DNA of 63,329 nucleotides from Treponema sp. (GTDB lineage: Bacteria; Spirochaetota; Spirochaetia; Treponematales; Treponemataceae). This document shows, piece after piece, positions 39,190 through 47,290 of the stretch (its first letter is position 1; every line of letters begins with the position of its first letter). Below the pieces are notes generated by a model. That model was not told the DNA's origin, ran no database searches, and was given only the letters and a program-made list of their open reading frames with translations. The position numbers and the translations under genes were made by a program. The stretch covers positions 1 through 63,329 of the forward strand of contig JAFLSN010000014.1 of NCBI GenBank assembly GCA_022510905.1, in the 5' to 3' direction.

Positions 39190-40530
39190 TTAGAAAACTC
39201 CTTTTTTATATGATTTTTCCCCGCTGACAGCGGCGGGCATTGAGAGCCGTCGGGATTTTTCCGCGCAGTTGCGTGTGATGGCATCTGCCGTACCAAATTT
39301 GCTCACGCCGGGTGACGCGGAGGAATTTGTTACAGCAAATTTGTCTTTGTTGAGTGACGGGAAGGAATCTGCCGCAGCAAATCCGTGTTTGTCGGGCGAC
39401 ACGGAGGAATTTGCCGCAACAGATCCGTGCTTGTCGGGCGACACGGAGGAATTTGGTGCACCAGATCCGTGTTTGTCGGGCGACACGGAGGAATTTGGTG
39501 CGCCAGATTCGTGCTTGTCGGGCGACACGGAGGAATTTGGTGCGCCAGATCCGTGCTTGTCGGGCGACACGGAGGAATTTGGTGCGCCAGATTCGTGCTT
39601 GTCGAGTGCCGGGAAGGAATCTGGTGCAGCAAATCCGTGCTTGTCGGGCGACACGGAGGAATTTGCCGCACCAGATCCGTGCTTGTCGAGTGACGGGAAG
39701 GAATTTGCCGCAGCAAATCCGTGTTTGTCGAGTGACGGGAAGGAATTTGGTACACCAGATCCGTCTTTGTCGGGCGACACGGAGGAATTTGCCGCAGCAG
39801 ATCCGTGCTTGTCGGGCGACACGGAGGAATTTGGTGCGCCAGATCCGTGCTTGTCGAGTGGCGGGAAGGAATTTGGTGCACCAGATCCGTCTTTGTCGGG
39901 CGACGCGGAGGAATTTGGTGCGCCAGATCCGTCTTTGTCGGGTGACACGGAAGAATTTGGTGCACCAGATCCGTGCTTGTCGGGAGGCACGGAGGAATTT
40001 GGTGCGCCAGATCCGTGCTTGTCGGGCGATACGGAGGAATTTGGTGCGCCAGATTCGTGTTTGTCGAGTGACATGGAGGAATTTGCCGCAGCAAATCCGT
40101 GCTTGTCGGGAGGCACGGAGGAATTTGGTGCACCAGATCCGTGTTTGTCGGGTGACACGGAGGAATTTGGTGCGCCAGATCCGTGTTTGTCGGGTGATGA
40201 GAGAGAATTTGCTGGACTTTTTGCGTGCCTGTCGCTCGCGGGGAGGGTGAAAACCGACGTTTCCAGCGGTTTGTCGGCCGCCGTGGGGCTGGCAAAGGCC
40301 CCGGAAGGCGCTGTGCCGGGCACGGATACGCCATATGCCGCTTCCACCGGCCGTGCGCATGGGCGCGCAAAGAAAACTGTCCGCGCCGATGGCGGCACAG
40401 GAACATGGGGGAGGCGTTTCGTGCTGTGGGATGTGTGTTCTTTACGGCGCGGGAGCGCTGATGGCGAAGAAAACGCTATACATAAGCGGGGGGGGGGTAA
40501 ACGGGGTCTGCTTTCTGCGGTTTCTACCAT
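39190..40530 (-). CDS. Phase-variable leader ORF with 14-residue repeats, ON in this sequence (poly-C10)
   Basis: 446 residues from ATG 40530, placed 6 nt after a perfect -10 box with no ribosome site. Codons 12-15 are formed by ten consecutive C (RLPPPR), and loss or gain of one C would close the frame. An unordered Pro/Ser/Arg-rich segment (to about residue 105) leads into about 22 repeats of 14 residues (DKHGSGAPNSSVSP type, hydrophilic, no Cys) and a basic tail. The TAA lies 2 nt before the DUF6261 start. No signal peptide. The plus-strand frame across the same repeats is also open but has no promoter. I cannot tell whether the peptide is functional or only a translated regulatory leader; the match in design to 15444-16696 argues for the latter or both. 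Confidence 0.65.
   Translation of the reverse strand: MVETAESRPRLPPPRLCIAFSSPSALPRRKEHTSHSTKRLPHVPVPPSARTVFFARPCARPVEAAYGVSVPGTAPSGAFASPTAADKPLETSVFTLPASDRHAKSPANSLSSPDKHGSGAPNSSVSPDKHGSGAPNSSVPPDKHGFAAANSSMSLDKHESGAPNSSVSPDKHGSGAPNSSVPPDKHGSGAPNSSVSPDKDGSGAPNSSASPDKDGSGAPNSFPPLDKHGSGAPNSSVSPDKHGSAAANSSVSPDKDGSGVPNSFPSLDKHGFAAANSFPSLDKHGSGAANSSVSPDKHGFAAPDSFPALDKHESGAPNSSVSPDKHGSGAPNSSVSPDKHESGAPNSSVSPDKHGSGAPNSSVSPDKHGSVAANSSVSPDKHGFAAADSFPSLNKDKFAVTNSSASPGVSKFGTADAITRNCAEKSRRLSMPAAVSGEKSYKKGVF
39280..40210. repeat. Tandem array 3: about 22 copies of a 42-bp unit
   Basis: Period exactly 42 bp. Each unit is a mosaic of a few interchangeable words. First arm TTTGGTGC or TTTGCCGC is followed by ACCAGAT or AGCAAAT, so that TTTGG...CCAGA and TTTGC...GCAAA usually pair. 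Second arm TTGTCGGGCGACACGGAGG or TTGTCGAGTGACGGGAAGG also contains a dyad (TGTCG/CGACA). The unit is unrelated in sequence to the 41-bp family but has nearly the same length and internal dyads. Confidence 0.92.
40488..40497 (-). repeat. Poly-C10 (G10 on the plus strand) slippage tract
   Basis: Ten C on the minus strand, right after a TTA codon in the leader ORF. The frame is open with ten. Confidence 0.88.
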
Positions 40531-40536
40531 GCATTC

Positions 40537-40565
40537 ATTATAAAGCCTGCAACCTGTGCTGTCAA
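40537..40565 (-). promoter_or_regulatory. Consensus promoter of the array-3 leader ORF (leaderless)
   Basis: Perfect -35 TTGACA (40560-40565), 17-bp spacer and perfect -10 TATAAT (40537-40542), then 6 nt to ATG 40530. The strongest promoter in the window by match to consensus. Confidence 0.85.
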
Positions 40566-40738
40566 ATAAAATGAGGGCAGAATCGTGCGGACGTTCGGCC
40601 AGTGCCCGGCGGAGGGCAGGTTCGATGCAAAGGGGGATCGGCACATCCCGGCGCAAAAGCAAGGCCAAGGCCGGCGGCAGGAGCAGAGCCCATGAATCTT
40701 TAAAAAAACTGATTTCCAAAAGCCGCCTTTCAAACCCA

Positions 40739-40767
40739 TTCCCAAATTCCCGCAATAGGTGTATACT
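40739..40767 (+). promoter_or_regulatory. Promoter of the phosphohexomutase-like gene (leaderless)
   Basis: -35 TTCCCA (40739-40744), 17-bp spacer, -10 TATACT (40762-40767), then 7 nt to ATG 40775. Confidence 0.6.
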
Positions 40768-40774
40768 GTATGCC

Positions 40775-42616
40775 ATGGAACACAACATGATTCTTTCTGC
40801 GTCGGGATGGCGCAAGGTGTTTGCCGAAAGCGGCAACGAAGAAGACCACGGAAGCAGTATCGGCGCTGAAAACCGGGCCCTCGCCGCGCTCGCAGCGCAC
40901 ACGTTCGCGAAATACCTGCTGGCACAAAGCCAAGGCCATGCCCCCGTTGTCGCAGTGGGCATGGACACCCGCCCCACCGGGAAGGAAATCGCGGATGCGG
41001 TTGTCAAAGTGCTTCTTGGCGAAGGCCTTTCCGTGCGGTTCCTGGGAATCAGCGCAGCGCCCGAAATCATGGCGTATGCCCGCACCGTGGATGCATTCCT
41101 GTATATTTCTGCAAGCCACAACCCGATTGGACACAACGGCATCAAGTTCGGAAAAAACGACGGCGGCGTGCTTCCCGCAGGCGAAACAAAAAAACTGGCC
41201 GCGGCATTTGAAGCTGAATGCAGGGCCGGCTCCGCGCTCCAGACGGCCGAACAGCTGATGTCCTGTGCCTCCGAAGCCGCCGTGCAGGACTGCTACGACA
41301 TGAGCGTTCGTGTAAAAGGGGCCGCGCTCCAGGCATACACGGACTTCATGCGCACCGTAATAACGGGGGCAGTCCATGCCGACGAGCAGGACGCTGTCCT
41401 TGCAGCCATCCAGCAGGGGCTTTCAAAACAGCAGCTTTCCATTCTGTGCGACATGAACGGTTCCGCAAGGACGGTCTCAATAGACAAGACGCTGCTACCC
41501 AAGCTGGGCGTGCAGTTCCTGCCGTTCAACAACGAGCCTGGCACGATTCCCCATGCGATCATCCCCGAGCCCGAGAACCTCATGTACTGCGCGGCGGTGA
41601 TGCAGGACTTGCAGATTGACGGCGACAGCACGGTTCAGATTGGCTACATGCCCGACTGCGACGGCGACCGCGGAAACATCGTGCTGTGGGATACAAACGA
41701 AACGGAAGTGGTTTTGGTTTCCGCGCAGGACGTTTTTGCGCTCTGCGTTATGGCGGAGTGCACTTTTGAGCAGTGGAAGCGGCAGAATGTGCCGGGACGG
41801 GGGCTCCTGTGGAAAGCGCAGAGCCGGTACGGAAGGCACGCGGTAGTGGCGAACGGCCCCACGTCTATGCGCACAGACGCAATCTGCGCGGCGCTCGGGA
41901 TTGAAATGTTCCGTGCGGAAGTCGGGGAAGCCAACGTGGTAAACCTCGCCCGCCAAAAACGCAGCGAAGGCTATACGGTGCGCATAATGGGCGAAGGCTC
42001 GAACGGCGGGAACATCACGCATCCGTCAAGCGTGCGCGACCCCGTGGCAACGGTAACGGCCCTGCTCAAAGTGCTTGCGCTCCGCGACGGCACAGGGGCG
42101 GACGGCACGCTAAAAAAAGGCCTGTTCCACCTGTGGTGCGACGCTTCCGGGCAGGGCGGCTCATACAAGGATGATTTCACGCTCATCGACGTGCTAAAAA
42201 CGCTCCCCGGCGCAATCACCACGGGCGTGAGCGAAGACCGGGCGATACTGCGAATGCGCACCGCGGACACAGGTCTTTTAAAAGAACGGTTCCAGCGGCT
42301 TTTCGTTTCAGAATGGGAACAGAAAAAGGCTGACTTCCAGAAGCGCTACGGCTTTGTCTCCTACGAAGCCGACACAACCAACGGCACCGAGGAGCGCAGG
42401 AACATCGCCGGCAGCTGGAACAACGGCTCGGGCGGCCTCAAGATTCGCTTTATTGACGCGGAAGGCAAGAGCAAGGCCTTTATCTGGATGCGGCCAAGCG
42501 GCACGGAGCCCGTGTTCCGCATAATGTGCGATGTGGCAGGCTGCGACGGCGGCCAAGAGCACGCGCTCCTGCAATGGGAACGCGACCTGCTCGCCAAGGC
42601 AGACGGCGAATCCTAA
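40775..42616 (+). CDS. Alpha-D-phosphohexomutase superfamily protein (PGM/PMM-like)
   Basis: 613 residues. Active-site serine in SASHNPIGHNG (Ser114), metal-binding PDCDGDRGN (about 290), sugar loop EGSNGG and the phosphate-binding RPSGTEP near residue 575. It is divergent from the neighbouring canonical mutase and longer than usual PMM/PGM (about 460-580), with extra sequence around residues 125-235. Substrate cannot be named. Start at ATG 40775 follows from the -10 box 7 nt upstream; the open frame continues another 73 codons upstream but that part overlaps a promoter region and has no similarity. Confidence 0.85.
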   Translation: MEHNMILSASGWRKVFAESGNEEDHGSSIGAENRALAALAAHTFAKYLLAQSQGHAPVVAVGMDTRPTGKEIADAVVKVLLGEGLSVRFLGISAAPEIMAYARTVDAFLYISASHNPIGHNGIKFGKNDGGVLPAGETKKLAAAFEAECRAGSALQTAEQLMSCASEAAVQDCYDMSVRVKGAALQAYTDFMRTVITGAVHADEQDAVLAAIQQGLSKQQLSILCDMNGSARTVSIDKTLLPKLGVQFLPFNNEPGTIPHAIIPEPENLMYCAAVMQDLQIDGDSTVQIGYMPDCDGDRGNIVLWDTNETEVVLVSAQDVFALCVMAECTFEQWKRQNVPGRGLLWKAQSRYGRHAVVANGPTSMRTDAICAALGIEMFRAEVGEANVVNLARQKRSEGYTVRIMGEGSNGGNITHPSSVRDPVATVTALLKVLALRDGTGADGTLKKGLFHLWCDASGQGGSYKDDFTLIDVLKTLPGAITTGVSEDRAILRMRTADTGLLKERFQRLFVSEWEQKKADFQKRYGFVSYEADTTNGTEERRNIAGSWNNGSGGLKIRFIDAEGKSKAFIWMRPSGTEPVFRIMCDVAGCDGGQEHALLQWERDLLAKADGES

Positions 42617-42838
42617 CGGGCTGTGCAAAACCGGGGCGCGGCCCAAAACGAACATGCCCGGCCCGCAGCGTCTACACGCAAAAGCCTTGCCATATGGCAA
42701 AAAAAACACCGAATTCGGCAGACAGTGCATGGCGCAGACAACAGAACTATGGTATACTGGCGGAACAGGTTGTTTCCGCTTGCTGCAAAAAGCGCGGTTC
42801 AACCTTTTTGAACAATTTTAACACAGAGGGGCTTTTGT

Positions 42839-44632
42839 ATGGACAAAGCAGAAATTCTTGCACGTGCAGAACAGTACATTGCAGAAGAAAAGGATGAAGC
42901 ATTCCGCAAAGAAGTTGAGGAGCTTGTGGCAAAAAAAGATTCGGCAGAAGCCATGGCGGAGCTGGAAGACCGTTTTTACCAGAGCCTTGAGTTCGGCACA
43001 GGCGGACTTCGCGGCGTGATGGGAGGCGGCACCAACCGCATGAACACGCTGAACATCTCAAAGGCAACGCAGGGGCTTGCGAACTACCTCATAAAAGCCT
43101 TCCCCGAGGAAGCGAAAGCCGGCACGCTCAGCGCCTGCATTGCCTACGACAGCCGCCACAACCACGACAAATTCAGCGACATAACCGCCCGGGTATTTGC
43201 GGCGAACGGCATCAAGGCATACCTGTTCACCGGCCTCCGCCCCACCCCCGAGCTGAGCTATGCAATCCGTGTGCTCGGCGCAAAAACAGGCGTGGTTGTA
43301 ACCGCAAGCCACAACCCGCCGCAGTACAACGGCTACAAGGCATACTGGTCGGACGGCGCGCAGGTGGTTGAGCCGCATGATGTGGGCATAATCGCCGAAG
43401 TGAACGCGGTAAAAGAGGTCAAGCTGATTGACAAGGAAGAAGGTGTCAAGGCGGGAAAAATCGTGCTCATCGACAAAGAAATCGATGACAAGTTCCAGGC
43501 CATGATAAAGGCGAACCTTTACCGCCCCGAGCTCATCAAAGAAAAGGCTTCCAGCGTGAAAGTGGTGTACACACCACTCCACGGCACCGGCGCCATGCAC
43601 GTTGAGAAAGTGCTCGGAGACCTCGGGCTGAACGTGATCACCGTGCCGGAGCAGCGCGAAGGTGACGGAAACTTCCCCACAGTCGAAAAGCCAAACCCTG
43701 AGGAAGCCCCCGCGCTCAAAATGGCCGTTGACCTTGCAAAAAAAGAAAAAGCAGACGTGGTTATGGCCACCGACCCCGATGCCGACCGATTCGGTACCGC
43801 GTTCCCCGACAAAGACGGAAACTACGTGCTCGTTACCGGGAACCAGATGGGTGCCCTGCTCGCCGACTATGTTATGCTTTCAAAAAAAGAATTCGGCAAA
43901 ATGCCTTCAGGCCCGGTGCTGATTCGTTCCATCGTGACCAGCTCATTTGTTGACAAAGTTGCCACCCATTACGGTGTAAAAGTAAAGGAATGCCTGACAG
44001 GTTTCAAATGGATTGCCTACGATGAAGGCCAGATGGAAAAAACAGGAAAAGAACACTATGTGTTCGGTCTTGAAGAAAGCTACGGCTATCTGGTTGAGAC
44101 CGAAGTGCGCGACAAAGACGGCGTATCAGCCGCGGCCATGTGCGCAGAAATGACGCTATACTGGGCAAGCAAAGGAAAGAGCCTTCTGGAACGCCTGAAC
44201 GACCTGTACAAGCAGTTCGGTTATTTTGAAGACCGCGCAATCAGCAAATATTTCCCAGGTGTGAGCGGGCCAAAAATCATGGGCGGCATAATGACCAAGC
44301 TCCGTACCGAGGGTCTCAAAACGCTGGGCGGAAAAAGAGTGGTACAGATTCGAGACATACAGCAGCAGGTTGCATTTGACCCTGCAAATCCGTCAGCCAA
44401 AAACACTCTTCCATGGCCAAAGAGCAATGTCTTGCAGTTCATGCTTGAAGGCGGTACCATCGTGAGCGCACGTCCATCAGGGACCGAGCCCAAGATAAAG
44501 TTCTACATCAACAGCACCGCGCCGGTCGCCGCTCCCACGGACGAAGCCCTCGCCGCCGCAAAAGCGGAGGCAGCCGCACTTTGCGACGCGATTTCTGCCG
44601 AAATCAAAGCAGTGCTTGATGCCGCACAGTAG
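42839..44632 (+). CDS. Phosphoglucomutase (phospho-sugar mutase, PGM2 type)
   Basis: 597 residues. Converts glucose-1-phosphate and glucose-6-phosphate (or related sugars), linking glycogen, cell-wall and glycolytic pools. FGTGGLRG, active serine in TASHNPPQYNGYK (about 157), metal loop ATDPDADRFG (about 312) and RPSGTEPK (about 544) are intact. Length fits the PGM2/phosphopentomutase branch. Ribosome site AGAGGGG precedes ATG. A TATACT box lies about 85 nt upstream. Its 3' end overlaps the exonuclease gene by 14 nt. Confidence 0.92.
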   Translation: MDKAEILARAEQYIAEEKDEAFRKEVEELVAKKDSAEAMAELEDRFYQSLEFGTGGLRGVMGGGTNRMNTLNISKATQGLANYLIKAFPEEAKAGTLSACIAYDSRHNHDKFSDITARVFAANGIKAYLFTGLRPTPELSYAIRVLGAKTGVVVTASHNPPQYNGYKAYWSDGAQVVEPHDVGIIAEVNAVKEVKLIDKEEGVKAGKIVLIDKEIDDKFQAMIKANLYRPELIKEKASSVKVVYTPLHGTGAMHVEKVLGDLGLNVITVPEQREGDGNFPTVEKPNPEEAPALKMAVDLAKKEKADVVMATDPDADRFGTAFPDKDGNYVLVTGNQMGALLADYVMLSKKEFGKMPSGPVLIRSIVTSSFVDKVATHYGVKVKECLTGFKWIAYDEGQMEKTGKEHYVFGLEESYGYLVETEVRDKDGVSAAAMCAEMTLYWASKGKSLLERLNDLYKQFGYFEDRAISKYFPGVSGPKIMGGIMTKLRTEGLKTLGGKRVVQIRDIQQQVAFDPANPSAKNTLPWPKSNVLQFMLEGGTIVSARPSGTEPKIKFYINSTAPVAAPTDEALAAAKAEAAALCDAISAEIKAVLDAAQ

Positions 44633-45293
44633 GCACAAAATTCACCTGTACAAAGACTACCGATACATTGCCCGCGAATATTACCGCGGTGCCGTATTTG
44701 TAGCCTTTGACACGGAAACGACAGGCCTTCATGCGGACTCTGATTTTCTCATGGAAATCGGTGCGGTTAAATTCAACTGCGGCGGCACGATAGGCGAGCC
44801 GTTCGACCAGCTGATACAGCCGCCCGTTTCCATTCCGCCTTTTTTAACGGAGCTGACCCACATCACAAACAGCATGGTTCAAGGAATGCCGACGGCAGCG
44901 AGCGTGGTTCCTGAATTTCTCAAATTTGTGGGAGACAGCCGGGTGATTCTGCTTGCGCACAACGCGCCGTTTGACGTAGGATTCATCAATGTGGAACTGG
45001 AACGCGCCCTGATTGACCCGCTCCCGAACCGCGTGATAGACACGTTGCCGCTTTCGCGCTGGGCCTATCCAAACTGCGCGGAAGAAGGCGAAAGCGGCGT
45101 GTACAAGCTGCAATCGCTTGCAAAACGACTTTCCATTCCCGTGCATGCCGCGCACCGTGCAAACGATGATGCCCGCGTGTGCATGGACTTGTTCACGCGC
45201 ATTGTGCAAGACACCATTGAGCGCCAAAAAAGCTGGAAGCAGCACGCCACGGCCGTGTCGTACCCTAACCCTATTCAACCTGAGCTATTCTAG
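44619..45293 (+). CDS. DnaQ-like 3'-5' exonuclease (DEDDh)
   Basis: 224 residues. Exonuclease domain with DTETTG (31-36), the HNAPFD block and the late HRANDDAR block, giving the DEDDh set of acidic residues. Resembles the epsilon proofreading subunit of DNA polymerase III and stand-alone relatives, so either a proofreader or a repair/RNA-processing nuclease. ATG 44619 overlaps the mutase gene; TTG 44616 is an alternative. No ribosome site, so translation is probably coupled. Confidence 0.85.
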   Translation: MPHSRHKIHLYKDYRYIAREYYRGAVFVAFDTETTGLHADSDFLMEIGAVKFNCGGTIGEPFDQLIQPPVSIPPFLTELTHITNSMVQGMPTAASVVPEFLKFVGDSRVILLAHNAPFDVGFINVELERALIDPLPNRVIDTLPLSRWAYPNCAEEGESGVYKLQSLAKRLSIPVHAAHRANDDARVCMDLFTRIVQDTIERQKSWKQHATAVSYPNPIQPELF

Positions 45294-45296
45294 CGC

Positions 45297-46115
45297 CTAC
45301 CCGCGCGGAGCCTTTGCGGGGTCAATCGGGTTGCTCTTTTGGAACACCATGAGCGAAACCTGGGTTGCGCCCGTAATACTGTCAATGCCGGCGGTGCCCA
45401 ACGGCTCGCCAAACACCACGTAGTCACCTTTATGCACCACAATCGAACCCAGCCCTGAATATGCGTAGATATGACCGGTTTTTGCCTGAACGAACACCAC
45501 CTGCCCGTAGCCACGATAGTTTCCTACAAACATGATTGTCCCCGCGCGTATCGCAGTGACAGCCTCGTTTTTTACCGCAGAAAGCTGAACCCCGCTCACC
45601 TTCCCCTTTATGTACGTGACAATTGGATTTTTGACAGGCCAGGAAAGACTTGAATCCCCTTTTCTTGTGCTGTACGAACGCGGGTCGTTTGAAGGAAGGT
45701 CGGGAAGCTTTGCGTTGGTGTCCACGATAGTCACAGGAATTTTCAGTTTTGCACCAATCCTGAGCTGCGTTTCATCCTGGATGTTGTTCAAATCCTTCAA
45801 TTCTTCGATTGTAATGTTATTGTTTTTTGCGATCCGCCAGAACGTGTCGCCTTTCTGCACCGTGTATGTATCATAAGAGCGTGTCTGGGGAACAACAAGT
45901 TTCTGCCCAACTTTGAGCACAGAATCCCTTGAAAGTCCGTTGGCCGAGCACAATTCATCCACAGAAAGATTGTACCGCCTGCTCAGACTGTACCAAGTGT
46001 CACCCTTTGCGACTACATAAGCTCCGTCGGCGGCAAACATCGGCATCATTACCTGCAAAAACAATGAGCACATGATAACACAGAGTTTTTTCCGACCAAA
46101 GAATGACAGTTTCAT
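45297..46115 (-). CDS. LysM-LytM protein, probably catalytically inactive (NlpD-like)
   Basis: 272 residues. Signal peptide (first about 28 residues, ending MFAA), two LysM peptidoglycan-binding modules (about 33-76 and 84-128), a linker, then a LytM domain (about 160-270). The zinc site is lost: where active enzymes have HxGxD there is KGKVSGVQLS, and TQVSLMVF replaces the HLHFEV block. This is the architecture of E. coli NlpD, a regulator of septal amidases, so a role in cell separation or envelope remodelling is inferred. Start ATG 46115 is 8 nt after a -10 box. The frame continues upstream but without similarity. Confidence 0.85.
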   Translation of the reverse strand: MKLSFFGRKKLCVIMCSLFLQVMMPMFAADGAYVVAKGDTWYSLSRRYNLSVDELCSANGLSRDSVLKVGQKLVVPQTRSYDTYTVQKGDTFWRIAKNNNITIEELKDLNNIQDETQLRIGAKLKIPVTIVDTNAKLPDLPSNDPRSYSTRKGDSSLSWPVKNPIVTYIKGKVSGVQLSAVKNEAVTAIRAGTIMFVGNYRGYGQVVFVQAKTGHIYAYSGLGSIVVHKGDYVVFGEPLGTAGIDSITGATQVSLMVFQKSNPIDPAKAPRG

Positions 46116-46123
46116 ACTTTTTG

Positions 46124-46152
46124 AGTATCGGCAGACAAGAAATAATAGATAA
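46124..46152 (-). promoter_or_regulatory. Promoter of the LysM-LytM gene (leaderless)
   Basis: -35 TTATCT (46147-46152), 17-bp spacer, -10 GATACT (46124-46129), then 8 nt to ATG 46115. Confidence 0.55.
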
Positions 46153-46254
46153 TCAATTTTATCTTTTTTTGCAGCCGTAAGCCACGCGGAGCAAAGCAGA
46201 GACAATGCCATGGCTCCGCACGGGAAACTGCGATGGCATCCACCGCGCGATTTT

Positions 46255-46475
46255 ACGCATGCACAGACCAGCACAGCCCCGCGCAGAAGCATGGATTTAC
46301 TTTGTGGAGCGCGATATGGTTTTCTGGAACTTGACAGCTGGCTTGGTAAAAATCCTTAGACTTTGTTGGGCATGTCGGTCTTGCAAAAATGCCACAACAA
46401 AGGGCCCACATCCTTTATTTGGCACTGCTTGCAGCAGAGTTCCGGGCAAGGACATGTACCCTTTCCGCACGAAGC
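46255..46475 (+). repeat. Dispersed hairpin repeat, copy 6 (long form, diverged)
   Basis: Contains GATATGGTTTTCTGGAACTT, CCTTAGACTTTGTTGGGCATG, TCTTGCAAAAATGCCACAAC, TGCTTGCAGCAGAGTTCCG and TGTACCCTTTCCGCACGAAG, colinear with copies 2 and 10. The hairpin block (GCTTCGCAGAAGC elsewhere) is deleted here. It ends about 13 bp from the dapB stop. Confidence 0.65.
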
Positions 46476-46487
46476 AAATCCGTTTTA

Positions 46488-47267
46488 TTAAAACAGGTCG
46501 CCCATGCCGTACAGCTTTCCTGGCGCAAGCGAGCCAGAATCCAGGGCGGATTTCAGCCGCTCCAATGAATGAACGGCTCCATTTGCAAATCCCTGGCGGC
46601 TCCGCGCTGTGTGCGTGAGCGTTATCGTATCGGCATCGCTGTCAAAAAACACGGTGTGTGTGCCCGGCACCGTCCCGCAGCGGGTTGAAGACACATGCAG
46701 CTCATGGGCCTGGGGGCGTTCATGGAACGCGTCGGTCACAAGCGCGGTTTTTCGTGTGCAGCCTGCCATCACGCGCTTTGCAATTTCAAGCGCGGTGCCG
46801 CTTGGACTGTCAGCCTTTTGGTTGTGGTGCATTTCCCACACGGCGACATCATATTCCGAAAAACCGTCCACAAGCCTTGCGGCCTCTTCCACAATGCGGT
46901 AGAACATGTTCACGCCGATAGAAAAATTGGCGCTGTGCATGATTGTGCCGCCGGTCTGCGCCGCGAGGGCGGCGACCTCCTGCATACGGCTGTTCCAGCC
47001 GGTTGTGCCCACCACCACAGGGAGCGAAAGGGGAAGCAAAGCCTCGATGTTCTGCATGACGGCGGAAGGGTGCGAAAATTCAATCACCCCCTCAGCGCCG
47101 CTCCGCTGCACCGCCTGCGCAAGCGCCTTACCATCTCCGGCAGGAACCAGCACAGTCGCATCGGGAGCCACGACATCAACGGTGGCCACGACATCGTGCC
47201 CAAAACGTTTTGCCGTCTGCTCCAGCATGTGCCCCATCTTTCCATATCCGACCAATGCAATTTTCAT
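46488..47267 (-). CDS. dapB: 4-hydroxy-tetrahydrodipicolinate reductase
   Basis: NAD(P)H-dependent step of the diaminopimelate/lysine pathway. 259 residues. Rossmann motif GYGKMG (7-12), VGTTGW, the family signature EMHHNQKADSPSGTA and a C-terminal FANGAVHSLERL helix. ATG 47267 with GGAGG; 23 nt after the lysC stop, so a lysC-dapB operon. Relevant because some treponemes use ornithine in peptidoglycan; here lysine or DAP synthesis at least starts. Confidence 0.94.
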   Translation of the reverse strand: MKIALVGYGKMGHMLEQTAKRFGHDVVATVDVVAPDATVLVPAGDGKALAQAVQRSGAEGVIEFSHPSAVMQNIEALLPLSLPVVVGTTGWNSRMQEVAALAAQTGGTIMHSANFSIGVNMFYRIVEEAARLVDGFSEYDVAVWEMHHNQKADSPSGTALEIAKRVMAGCTRKTALVTDAFHERPQAHELHVSSTRCGTVPGTHTVFFDSDADTITLTHTARSRQGFANGAVHSLERLKSALDSGSLAPGKLYGMGDLF

Positions 47268-47290
47268 ACGTCCTCCAGACACCGCACCAA

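Noticed and set aside
39269..40543. Plus-strand ORF through array 3 (FGAPDPCLSGDTEE repeats)
   Set aside because: No promoter or ribosome site at its start, while the minus strand has a perfect promoter, an ATG at 6 nt and a stop coupled to a gene.
40556..40774. 73-codon N-terminal extension of the phosphohexomutase-like gene
   Set aside because: Overlaps two promoters, is Arg-rich without similarity, and the -10 box places the start at 40775.
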